Origin: Halovenus sp.
Lineage (GTDB): Archaea; Halobacteriota; Halobacteria; Halobacteriales; Haloarculaceae
Reading direction: 5' to 3'
Assembly: GCA_028275145.1 (NCBI GenBank)
Contig: JAQCNG010000083.1
Location: 1 to 11,662, forward strand
DNA length: 11,662 nt
Made by a program: the position numbers and the translations under genes. Under the pieces are notes generated by a model. The model made no database searches. It was given only the letters and a program-made list of their open reading frames with translations, and had not been told where the DNA came from. This document shows positions 1-6,198 of this stretch, piece by piece (position 1 is the first letter of the stretch; every line of letters starts with the position of its first letter).

Positions 1-891
1 CCGCTGTCGGGCGAGCGCACTGACCTCCGGACGGCCGAGGACCCGCTGGCCGAGGACCCGCTCCAGGATGGCGAGCAGGTCCGCGCGCTCTCCGGGGGAC
101 TCACGAAGGGTGACACGCTCACGCTCGACGCTGTCGAACCCGGAACCGAGCTGTGGGTGGCCTACAAACGGACCGACGGCGAAACCATCCCCCTCACCGG
201 GCATACGGCCCGCCCGCCGGGTGAGTTCTCGCTGGAGAACAACGACGGCCAGCTCGTCGTCACCCGACCCAGTTACCGCGGTGGCGAGGGCGGGAGCAGG
301 TCCGACGGGTCTGAAGGGTCTGAAGGGTCTGAAGGGTCCGAGGGGTCCGACAGGTCCGACGAGTCCGACAGGTCTGAGGGAGATGCCGTCCAGCCACCCG
401 AGCAGGAACCGCTGCCGGCGGAGCACTACGAGGTGCGCATCGACGGCGAACCGACCGAGACGCAGTGGACCGACCAGGGCGAGACAATCGACCCCGGTGA
501 CACGCTCGTTGTCGGGGCGGTTCAGGCCGGTTCGGTCGCGAGTGTCGTCTGGGTCGGCGAGACGGCGGAGTTCGAACTCGACAGCCAACAGGTGCCGCCC
601 AACATCACAGTCGTCGTCAGCTACGACGAGGACGACCAGCAACTGACGCTGGTCCACGACGGTGGGGAGTCGGTCGACGCGGACGCGCTGTCCGTCGTCG
701 TCGGAGTCGAGGAGGAGCGGCGCGTTCGCTCGTGGGACGGCGACACAGTCTCGCCGGGTGACCAACTCACCGTCAGCGAGGTTGAGCGGGAGGCGGTTGT
801 CCGTCTCCAGTTCCAGGGCGAGGATATCTTCAGACCGTTCTTCGGCGGCGAACTCGCGGAGAGAGACGAGATGGTTCTCGGCGGCGACTGA
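1..891 (+). CDS. Partial secreted/pilin-like beta-domain protein (C-terminal part)
   Basis: The reading frame is open from base 1, so the 5' end and any signal peptide lie outside the window; 296 residues are visible. The ATG at 157 is in frame but falls inside a conserved-looking module, so it is probably not the start. Three related half-modules can be seen, each with a 'GD-x-L-x-V' strand followed by a hydrophobic strand: around residues 30-55 (KGDTLTLDAV), 160-180 (PGDTLVVGAV) and 253-275 (PGDQLTVSEV). A segment with 'LTLVHDGGESVDADAL' (about residues 217-232) resembles the 'THDGGD.iDA' strand of haloarchaeal type IV pilin and pilin-like proteins. Between the modules is an acidic Ser/Gly linker. 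An extracellular pilin-like or surface protein is inferred from these motifs; no catalytic residues are recognisable. The gene ends convergently 6 bp from the DUF5808 gene. Confidence 0.6.
   Translation, partial: PLSGERTDLRTAEDPLAEDPLQDGEQVRALSGGLTKGDTLTLDAVEPGTELWVAYKRTDGETIPLTGHTARPPGEFSLENNDGQLVVTRPSYRGGEGGSRSDGSEGSEGSEGSEGSDRSDESDRSEGDAVQPPEQEPLPAEHYEVRIDGEPTETQWTDQGETIDPGDTLVVGAVQAGSVASVVWVGETAEFELDSQQVPPNITVVVSYDEDDQQLTLVHDGGESVDADALSVVVGVEEERRVRSWDGDTVSPGDQLTVSEVEREAVVRLQFQGEDIFRPFFGGELAERDEMVLGGD
298..378 (+). repeat. 9-nt tandem repeat coding Ser/Gly/Asp/Glu linker
   Basis: Nine consecutive 9-nt units of the type GGGTCTGAA or AGGTCCGAC encode (G/R/E)-S-(D/E) triplets. The three units at 307-333 are identical and the others differ at one to four positions. 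The array makes an acidic flexible linker between two beta modules of the partial surface protein. Unit length is a multiple of three, so copy-number changes would alter linker length without a frameshift. Confidence 0.85.
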
Positions 892-897
892 GACGCG

Positions 898-1173
898 TCA
901 GTCGACGATGACCTCGACGGGTTCCTCCTCGTCGTCAGTTTCGTCGTCGCCGTCCGCGCCGGACTGTTCGAGATAGAAGAGCGCGCCCGCCACACCGAGG
1001 ACAATCCACGAGCGCCAGTTGGCGAGATTCAGCGTGTAGCCGATGCCAAACGGCTTCTTGACGAGCATATCACCGCCGGGCTGCCAGTACGACGAGAGCA
1101 GGCGTCTGAGACTGGGTCGCTCGAAGTTGTACGGGATGCCGAACAGTTCGCCGGATGTCGGTTGGTCAGGCAT
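898..1173 (-). CDS. DUF5808 family small membrane-associated protein
   Basis: This 91-residue protein opens with MPDQPTSGELFGIPYNFERP, then SSYWQPGGDMLVKKPFGIGY and NLANWRSWIV. That pattern matches the haloarchaeal DUF5808 family as I recall it; the function is unknown. A single hydrophobic segment (about residues 54-66, WIVLGVAGALFYL) is followed by a strongly acidic tail ending EEEPVEVIVD, suggesting a membrane-anchored protein. An upstream in-frame ATG at 1197 overlaps the cofG stop codon (TAATG) and would add eight residues. I prefer 1173 because the conserved part begins there and an AT-rich CTTAAT lies 22-27 nt upstream, as expected for a leaderless haloarchaeal transcript. It lies just downstream of cofG on the same strand and may also be co-transcribed with it. 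Confidence 0.75.
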   Translation of the reverse strand: MPDQPTSGELFGIPYNFERPSLRRLLSSYWQPGGDMLVKKPFGIGYTLNLANWRSWIVLGVAGALFYLEQSGADGDDETDDEEEPVEVIVD

Positions 1174-1194
1174 GTGAACCGGTACGACCGCCGG

Positions 1195-1200
1195 CATTAA
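1195..1200 (-). promoter_or_regulatory. TATA-like box for the DUF5808 gene
   Basis: CTTAAT on the minus strand is 22-27 nt upstream of the ATG at 1173, within an otherwise GC-rich stretch. That is the spacing of a TATA box for a leaderless archaeal transcript. It overlaps the cofG stop codon, so it could equally be chance. Confidence 0.35.
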
Positions 1201-2519
1201 GATGGTTTCCCTCGCGTCGACAGGTCGCCGGCCGCGACCCGCCGGTAGCGCCGTCCGGCCTCTGTGTCGGCCGCGAGCGCGTCACGGAGTCGCCTCGAGA
1301 GCCAGGCTCCCCCGTCGTGAGGCGTCTCCGGTGGTCTCCCGTCGAACCCCTGCCGGCGGAACTGGTCGGGGAGATAGCGCTCGTGGACGGGCAGGCGCTC
1401 GCGCAACGGGACACCCGCGTGCTCGGCGATGTCGCGCAACTCGGACAGCGCCGGCCAGGCGTAGTCGGGGTTGATGTGGTCGTCGGTGACCGGCGAGACG
1501 CCGCCGAGGTCGTCGACACCACAGTCCACCAGGTCCCGCGCGGGCGCGAGATTCGGCGGCACCTGCACCGACACCGACGGCGGGAGCGCGGCCCGGGCCA
1601 TCGCCACCGTCCGCCGGAGCAGTTCGAGGTCCGGCGAACCGCCCCGCCAGCGCTCGTTTTCGACAACCGGCTGGACGATGACCTCCTGTACGTGGTCGAA
1701 CCGCTCGTGGAGCGCCCGGATTGCGAGCAGGCTCTCGGCGCGGTCACGGGGGCTCTCGCCGATGCCCACCAGAATGCCCGTGGTGAACGGAACCCCGAGT
1801 TCCCCGGCGACCCGGAGTGTCCGGAGCCGCTGTGGGGGTGACTTGACCCGGCGGCCGCTGTGTGCGGCCACGTCCGCGGTCGTCTCGAGCATCACGCCCA
1901 TGCTCGGGTTGAACTCTGCCACCGCGGCCATCTCATCGCGGGTCTGGTCGCCGGGGTTGGCGTGTGGCATGAGCCCCTCCGCCAGGGTCAGTTCGCACAC
2001 CTCACGCAGGTAGCTGTGGATGGAGTCGTGCCCCCAGGCCGAAAGCTGGTCGTGGATGGCCGTGTAGCGGTCGTCGGGGTCGTCGCCGAAGGTGAAAAGC
2101 GCCTCCGTACAGCCCGCGTCGACACCCGTGCTGACGATGTCCCGGACCTCCTCGGGCGAGAGCAGCGTCGCCTCGCCCGGCGGGTCGAAGTACGTGCAGT
2201 ACGTGCAGGTGTACCGGCAGGCGGTCGTCAGCGGGACGAAGACGTTGCGGGCGAAGGTCAGGGCGTCTGCGGCCTCGACGTCGGCCGGTCGAACCTCGAG
2301 CAGGCGGTCGACGGCCGCCGTTGCTATCTCGATGTGACCGCCGTCCAGAATCTCGTGTCTGGTCACGTCGCCTGCCGGTCGGCCGGTGCTGTCGGCGTGG
2401 CTGGCACCGACGAACCGGGCGGGGGGGCGGTCGACCTCGACCGGGCCGATTCGTGACCCGCCGGCTGTCGGGGTCGACGGGTCGCCGGTTTCGTCGGGTT
2501 CGCTCCGGTCGTTGCTCAC
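1197..2519 (-). CDS. cofG: 7,8-didemethyl-8-hydroxy-5-deazariboflavin synthase subunit CofG
   Basis: This is a radical SAM enzyme that, with CofH, builds the deazaflavin FO, the chromophore of coenzyme F420, from 5-amino-6-(D-ribitylamino)uracil and tyrosine. The radical SAM cluster motif CRYTCTYC (CxxxCxxC) is at residues 101-108 of the 440-residue form, preceded by the family-like stretch FARNVFVPLTTA. Other recognisable blocks are EALFTFGDDPDDRY, HANPGDQT, GVMLETTADV, TTGILVGIGE, VIVQPVVENERW and SVQVPPNLAPARDL. The start is uncertain. The open frame runs up to a GTG at 2582. A GTG at 2519 has an AT-rich box 23-28 nt upstream and is used here. A GTG at 2366 would give 389 residues, closer to the usual family length, and would drop a Pro/Asp-rich N-terminal stretch that looks disordered. 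CofH is not in this window. The stop overlaps a possible ATG of the DUF5808 gene. Confidence 0.93.
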   Translation of the reverse strand: MSNDRSEPDETGDPSTPTAGGSRIGPVEVDRPPARFVGASHADSTGRPAGDVTRHEILDGGHIEIATAAVDRLLEVRPADVEAADALTFARNVFVPLTTACRYTCTYCTYFDPPGEATLLSPEEVRDIVSTGVDAGCTEALFTFGDDPDDRYTAIHDQLSAWGHDSIHSYLREVCELTLAEGLMPHANPGDQTRDEMAAVAEFNPSMGVMLETTADVAAHSGRRVKSPPQRLRTLRVAGELGVPFTTGILVGIGESPRDRAESLLAIRALHERFDHVQEVIVQPVVENERWRGGSPDLELLRRTVAMARAALPPSVSVQVPPNLAPARDLVDCGVDDLGGVSPVTDDHINPDYAWPALSELRDIAEHAGVPLRERLPVHERYLPDQFRRQGFDGRPPETPHDGGAWLSRRLRDALAADTEAGRRYRRVAAGDLSTRGKPS

Positions 2520-2541
2520 AGCCGGCTTTAGAGGTTCGGAG

Positions 2542-2548
2542 CTAAAAT
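2542..2548. promoter_or_regulatory. AT-rich box between divergent cofG and the 2608 gene
   Basis: CTAAAAT on the plus strand (ATTTTAG on the minus strand) is one of the few AT-rich patches in the divergent intergenic region. It lies 23-28 nt upstream of the GTG at 2519, fitting a TATA box for leaderless cofG mRNA. For the rightward gene it would place initiation near 2570 and leave a leader of about 35 nt before the ATG at 2608. Use in both directions is an inference. Confidence 0.4.
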
Positions 2549-2607
2549 GCGTCACGGAAAAGGGAACCAACACGCTGAACACCGCGCAGGTTCGAGAGCC
2601 AACGACG

Positions 2608-3774
2608 ATGCTACATAGGAGCGCGGAGTGGTTGGCGGACAGCGACCGGGTGCCCGACAGTGCGTGTGCTGTCGTCGGCTACTACGCCGACACCGGTGTG
2701 TTCGATTACCGGAGTCTCCTGCTCAAACGGCGCGTCGACGGTGTCGTCGGGGCGATGCTCGACAGGCTCTTCGACGAACTCGGTCGGGTCGTTGCCGACG
2801 AACTCGGCTACGACGGGGTCACGCTCAGATACGACACGAAGCTCGTACTGCCGGCGAAGTTGACACTCGGTCACCTCTACAGGGAACGCGAACCCGCCGA
2901 CCACCACCGTGCGGAGGAGATGACCCGGCTGGCCGTCGAGGCACTCATCGACGGGGATATGCGCGACGCCATCAACGACCAGGAGTTCGGGGATTTCGAG
3001 GTGGACGTGGATATCGACGAGGACGAGCGCCGACGACTCGCCGAGGTTGCACAGGACCACCTGCAACAGCGCGTCGAGAAACAGCTCTCGGCGTACTCGT
3101 CGTCGGTCCGTGAGACCTACGAGTGGGCTGTCGAACTGTCCAACACCCACCAGGCACGCGACGAGCGGTTCCGGGAACTGATGGCCGGTGTCCAGCGCGG
3201 TGAGACACCGGCAGAGCGACTCGCGGCCGAGTACCGCGACGCGGAGTTCGAGGAGTCGCCTGCGCTGTTTACCGACGCCGAACTGTCGCTCCCCTACGTC
3301 AAAACCCAGTACGACCGTGTCGGGGTGCTCTACGACGCGATGCTGGGGATGTACCGCGAGTCCGGGCTGTCCATCGCGCGCCCGTTCCAGCGGTCTATCG
3401 TGCTGGCGATAATCGGCGCGCAGGTGTGGCTCGACGATATCGACGACTTCGAGGCGGACATCCGGTCGGGACAGCTCACCCCCGCAACCGCGGAGTATCT
3501 GCTCGCGGGCGAGGACGACGACCCCCGGGAGGCGGTGGTTGCGGTCGGTCGGAGCTATCTCGACCGCGCAAAAGAGGAGGCAACGGCCGTCGACTCCGCG
3601 CTGACCGGTATCGCAATCGAGTACATTCTCCGCTCGGGTGAACCCGACGCGCTGCCACCCGGACTCGAAATCAGGCGGGCCACCCCGGAGGATGCCGCCA
3701 GCCAGGTGCGGGAGGCCGACACCGGCAGTCCCGGTGAACCCGAAAATGGGGTACCCTCGGGGGGAGAGCGATGA
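2608..3774 (+). CDS. Uncharacterised helical protein with DDxxD motif (possible isoprenoid-synthase-like)
   Basis: This 388-residue acidic protein is not a family I can name. It appears almost entirely alpha-helical. Features in order: a Tyr-rich N terminus (VVGYYADTGVFDYRSLLLKR, residues 22-41); a region with RYDTKLVLPAKLTLGHLYRE (74-93); an acidic stretch, EFGDFEVDVDIDEDERRRL (126-144); helices 145-215; and IARPFQRSIVLAIIG (256-270) leading into WLDDIDDFEAD with RSGQLT just after (274-291). D276-D277-x-x-D280 in the form 'Q-x-x-DDxxD...G.xT' resembles the second Asp-rich motif of trans-isoprenyl diphosphate synthases and related class I enzymes. I do not see a convincing first Asp-rich motif, so enzymatic activity is speculative. 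The tail after residue 350 looks disordered. The ATG at 2608 is chosen because the upstream part of the frame runs antisense into the cofG 5' region. The stop overlaps the next start (ATGA), so the two products are probably made together. Confidence 0.8.
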   Translation: MLHRSAEWLADSDRVPDSACAVVGYYADTGVFDYRSLLLKRRVDGVVGAMLDRLFDELGRVVADELGYDGVTLRYDTKLVLPAKLTLGHLYREREPADHHRAEEMTRLAVEALIDGDMRDAINDQEFGDFEVDVDIDEDERRRLAEVAQDHLQQRVEKQLSAYSSSVRETYEWAVELSNTHQARDERFRELMAGVQRGETPAERLAAEYRDAEFEESPALFTDAELSLPYVKTQYDRVGVLYDAMLGMYRESGLSIARPFQRSIVLAIIGAQVWLDDIDDFEADIRSGQLTPATAEYLLAGEDDDPREAVVAVGRSYLDRAKEEATAVDSALTGIAIEYILRSGEPDALPPGLEIRRATPEDAASQVREADTGSPGEPENGVPSGGER

Positions 3775-5054
3775 TACCGCCGGGTAGGCTGCTCAGACGG
3801 ATTGCATCGGCGGCGAATATGGCGACTGTCGCCGGCCGGACGCTCCTGGGTATGGACACGAACCCCGTGCCCGCCGACTGGACCCACATCTCGAAGGTCG
3901 ACCCGGAGGGCGAGAAACTGCTCCCACTGGGGTTTCCGCTGTATCTCTCGGAGACGAGCGCGGTGTCTGTCGGCGGCTCCCAGGACGTGACCGCCGAGAA
4001 CAGCGAGGAGACGATGTCGCTCGTGGCTGCCACCAGCGCGCCGATGCTACACGAACCGAGCGGGGCCGGTCACGTCACCGAGCAGACCCGCGAGAGCGCC
4101 GAGTCGATCGCCATCCCGGAGGTGCTCAACGGCGACACAGAGGCGCTCGTGGGGACCCTCGGGGAGGGGCTGGACTACGTGCGCGGGGAACTGGGTCCGG
4201 GACTGGTCGAGCGCCGTACCGGTATCCCGCTGGACGGTGACGGACTGCTCGGCCGGCGACTCGGCAACTTCGCCGCGGCCTACCTCATGCGGGAGGCGAT
4301 ATTCGAGGCATACATCATAATGAACCCCGACAGCGCCGCGGCCCGCGAGGCCGGCGTCACCGAGTCGGACCTGCTCTCGCCACAGGCCGCCCGCGAGCGC
4401 GCGCTCGCCGCCGAGTACCACCTCGAGAGCGAGGTGGTGTATCTGGAGTACTCGGGCACCTTCGGCGGCGAGGAGGCTGTCGCAACCCTGACAGAACTCG
4501 ACGACGCGCTCACGATGCCCCGAATCTGGTACGGGGGCGGCCTCGACAGTGCCGAGAAGGCAGACACCGTCCTCGATGCGGGGGCCGACGCCGTTGTCGT
4601 CGGGGACGTGCTCCACGATATCGCCGACGTGGAGGCAGACCTGGTCGAACAGGCCCGCGCGGCGTTCGAGACGCCACCGGACCACGCACAGTTGCTCGAC
4701 TGGGTCGAGGAGACGGTCGATGTCGGCGAGACGAGCGCGAGGCGGTACCTCTCGACCATCCCGGAGGTGGACGACGCGACGGGGATGGCGACGGAGTATC
4801 TCGCCGCTGGCGTGGAGTTTACCCTGTCAGTCGACGCCATCGCGGCCCGGTTGGACGAACCAGACAGAACAGACATCTCAGAGACACTCCGCGAGGACTC
4901 GCGGCTGGCGGAGACCCGTCTGGCCGCATCACTCGACAGTGAGCAGGCCGACCTTCCGCGGCGACTGGCCGCGACGCTGCTCGCCGACCGGTTCGACGTG
5001 GCGATGCCCGACGCGCTCGCGGCCCGGCATCTGGGCGTCGAACTGAGGGCCTGA
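3771..5054 (+). CDS. Divergent geranylgeranylglyceryl phosphate synthase paralogue with C-terminal extension
   Basis: Residues about 37-300 match the TIM-barrel family of (hepta/geranylgeranyl)glyceryl phosphate synthases, which join sn-glycerol-1-phosphate to a polyprenyl diphosphate in archaeal ether-lipid synthesis. Visible blocks are WTHISKVDP (37-45), AVSVGGSQDVT (64-74), HEPS (94-97), EAYIIMNPDS (179-188), VVYLEYSGTFGG (222-233), WYGGGL (253-258) and ADAVVVGDVLHD (272-283). These parallel the haloarchaeal GGGP synthase blocks TKVDPDK, YIVLNPD, YVEYSG, YGGGIR and VVVGD. Odd points: the Arg of GGGIR is replaced (GGGLDS, D259), the KVDPDK loop is KVDPEG, a long insertion lies between 125 and 178, and residues 301-427 form an extra mostly helical domain not found in the usual enzymes of about 210-250 residues. 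The N terminus (LLRRIASAANMATVAGRTLL) may be an amphipathic helix. The 3771 start overlaps the upstream stop (ATGA) and follows a GGGGAG at 3761-3766. This is probably not the main housekeeping enzyme; substrate unknown. Confidence 0.85.
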   Translation: MIPPGRLLRRIASAANMATVAGRTLLGMDTNPVPADWTHISKVDPEGEKLLPLGFPLYLSETSAVSVGGSQDVTAENSEETMSLVAATSAPMLHEPSGAGHVTEQTRESAESIAIPEVLNGDTEALVGTLGEGLDYVRGELGPGLVERRTGIPLDGDGLLGRRLGNFAAAYLMREAIFEAYIIMNPDSAAAREAGVTESDLLSPQAARERALAAEYHLESEVVYLEYSGTFGGEEAVATLTELDDALTMPRIWYGGGLDSAEKADTVLDAGADAVVVGDVLHDIADVEADLVEQARAAFETPPDHAQLLDWVEETVDVGETSARRYLSTIPEVDDATGMATEYLAAGVEFTLSVDAIAARLDEPDRTDISETLREDSRLAETRLAASLDSEQADLPRRLAATLLADRFDVAMPDALAARHLGVELRA

Positions 5055-5162
5055 TACGGTCGTTCGTGACTCTTTACCGCCGTGGTGACACAAATTGCGT
5101 GTATCACGCCCTGACAGACCTATCTGTGACGTGGCCACGAAAACAATCACGAACGATCGTAT
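5054..5162. repeat. 16-nt near-perfect inverted repeat flanking 77 bp
   Basis: The left arm 5054-5069 (ATACGGTCGTTCGTGA) and the right arm 5147-5162 (TCACGAACGATCGTAT) are reverse complements with one mismatch. The left arm begins within the stop codon of the GGGPS-like gene. The interior contains a 10-bp perfect palindrome, CGTGGCCACG (5130-5139), and ACAGA-CCTA-TCTGT (5114-5127). I see no flanking target-site duplication and no T tract. It could be a MITE-like remnant, a protein-binding region or a long-range RNA structure. Confidence 0.6.
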
Positions 5163-5190
5163 GAGTTACTGCTCCCGGCAGCGGTCGGAG

Positions 5191-5228
5191 ACGAGCCTCC
5201 CGACTCAGACAGAGGACACGAGCCTCCC
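5191..5228. repeat. Two 11-nt direct repeats
   Basis: ACGAGCCTCCC occurs at 5191-5201 and again at 5218-5228, a 27-nt period, in the gap between the convergent GGGPS-like and DUF502 genes. The rest of the gap (5055-5306) holds the inverted repeat, an AT-rich patch GATAAATTTC at 5251-5260, and no convincing gene. Confidence 0.5.
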
Positions 5229-5273
5229 AGCAGGCGGGCCTACTGATTAGGATAAATTTCATGACATCTAAGC

Positions 5274-5299
5274 GTGACCATCCGGGAACAACGGGTCAC
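5274..5299 (-). terminator. Possible terminator hairpin after the DUF502 gene
   Basis: GTGACC (5274-5279) pairs with GGTCAC (5294-5299) around a 14-nt loop, just beyond the DUF502 stop at 5307. On the minus strand it is followed by an AT-rich stretch (5251-5273). The stem is short, so this is a weak call. Confidence 0.25.
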
Positions 5300-5306
5300 A
5301 TGGGAG

Positions 5307-6095
5307 TTACGTGTCGGTCGGATTTGCCGAGCGGTCGGTCGATGGGGTGTCCTCGGCCGGGCCACCGGTCTCGGGGGCGTCACCTGACACGGCATCGCCC
5401 CCGTCGGCGTCCACCCCGTCGGCGGGCGTGTCATCGGAGGATGCGCCACCGTCGCCGGCGAGATTCGCCGCGACGTCCTCGATGTCGGAGACGCTGACCT
5501 CGCCTGGCCGGTCGGTGTCGGACCCGAACAGTTCCGCCGCGCCGGTGTCCTCGTTGTTGCCGAAACCGGCGCTGAGCAGTCTCGTGAGGGCGTCCTCCAC
5601 GTTATCCCCGATCTCGGTGTACCGGTCCTCCTCGACCTCGATGACGAACCCGGTGGTGATGTTCGGTGCTGTCGGGAGAAAGAGAATCTCGCGCCCGTCG
5701 GGCGCACGGTTGCCCGTCTTGAACGCGGTCATGCGCAGACCGTTCCAGACCTCCAGTCGCACGGGCTTTTGCAGGTCACCGGTCCCCGAGAGGGCAGTCT
5801 CGACGGCCATCTTCGAGGCGTTGTAGATGACACGCAGACCGGGCAGATGGTTCATCACGTCGTCGAGCGCACGCTCCAGAACGGCACCCAGTGCCGTCCG
5901 CATCAGGTAGCCAACCGAGAACACCAGCAACACGAACGTCAGGAGCGTCAGCAACACCCGGACCGGACCCGCGACGTTGGGGAGGATGGGGACGCGGGCG
6001 AGGTAGCCGTATATCCAGGCGAGAAAGACGACGGTCACCACAAGCGGGAGGAGAACCATGAGGCCGCTGCCGAAGTCTCGCTTCCACGAGGCCAT
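5307..6095 (-). CDS. DUF502 family membrane protein
   Basis: This 262-residue protein begins MASWKRDFGSGLMVLLPLVV. It has two transmembrane helices (about residues 10-34 and 44-66), then a soluble domain with HLPGLRVIYNASKM (83-96) and LPTAPNITTGFVIEV (140-154), the latter being the family's characteristic 'P-T-x-P-N-x-T-x-GF' block. The biochemical role of DUF502 proteins is not known to me. The C-terminal part (from about 213) is acidic, Asp/Gly/Ser/Pro-rich and likely disordered, as often seen in haloarchaea. An in-frame ATG at 6200 would add 35 residues that look unlike the family and would overlap the divergent gatD start, so 6095 is preferred. The gene is divergent from gatD. Confidence 0.87.
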   Translation of the reverse strand: MASWKRDFGSGLMVLLPLVVTVVFLAWIYGYLARVPILPNVAGPVRVLLTLLTFVLLVFSVGYLMRTALGAVLERALDDVMNHLPGLRVIYNASKMAVETALSGTGDLQKPVRLEVWNGLRMTAFKTGNRAPDGREILFLPTAPNITTGFVIEVEEDRYTEIGDNVEDALTRLLSAGFGNNEDTGAAELFGSDTDRPGEVSVSDIEDVAANLAGDGGASSDDTPADGVDADGGDAVSGDAPETGGPAEDTPSTDRSANPTDT

Positions 6096-6135
6096 GCGCG
6101 GGTTAACAGGGGGCAGGTAATGAGTCCTTTCGTTG

Positions 6136-6166
6136 TGAACGGATGAACCCGGGCGCTGAACGGATG
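6136..6166. promoter_or_regulatory. 10-bp direct repeat in the DUF502-gatD divergent promoter region
   Basis: TGAACGGATG occurs at 6136-6145 and 6157-6166, exactly 21 bp apart start to start, which is two turns of the helix. It lies in the 103-bp gap between the divergent starts at 6095 and 6199. GGTTTCAAG (6167-6175), a weak TATA-like patch 24-32 nt upstream of gatD, directly follows the second copy. A repressor or activator site is an inference. Confidence 0.4.
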
Positions 6167-6198
6167 GTTTCAAGTCCGGCCGGCGGATATCGGGTGAC

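Noticed and set aside
68..646. Plus-strand frame with collagen-like GLKGLKGLKG repeats
   Set aside because: It is a shifted reading of the 9-nt repeat inside the pilin-like gene. The frame starting at base 1 has the acidic composition and the modules; this one is Arg/Ser-rich, as expected for a shadow frame.
4280..5107. 275-codon Ser/Ala-rich minus-strand frame
   Set aside because: It is antisense to the GGGPS-like gene, with low-complexity Ser-rich composition and no motif.
5261..5497. 78-codon frame starting next to the AT-rich box at 5251
   Set aside because: It is basic and Arg/His-rich, and mostly antisense to the DUF502 tail. The box before it is tempting but the composition is that of a shadow frame.
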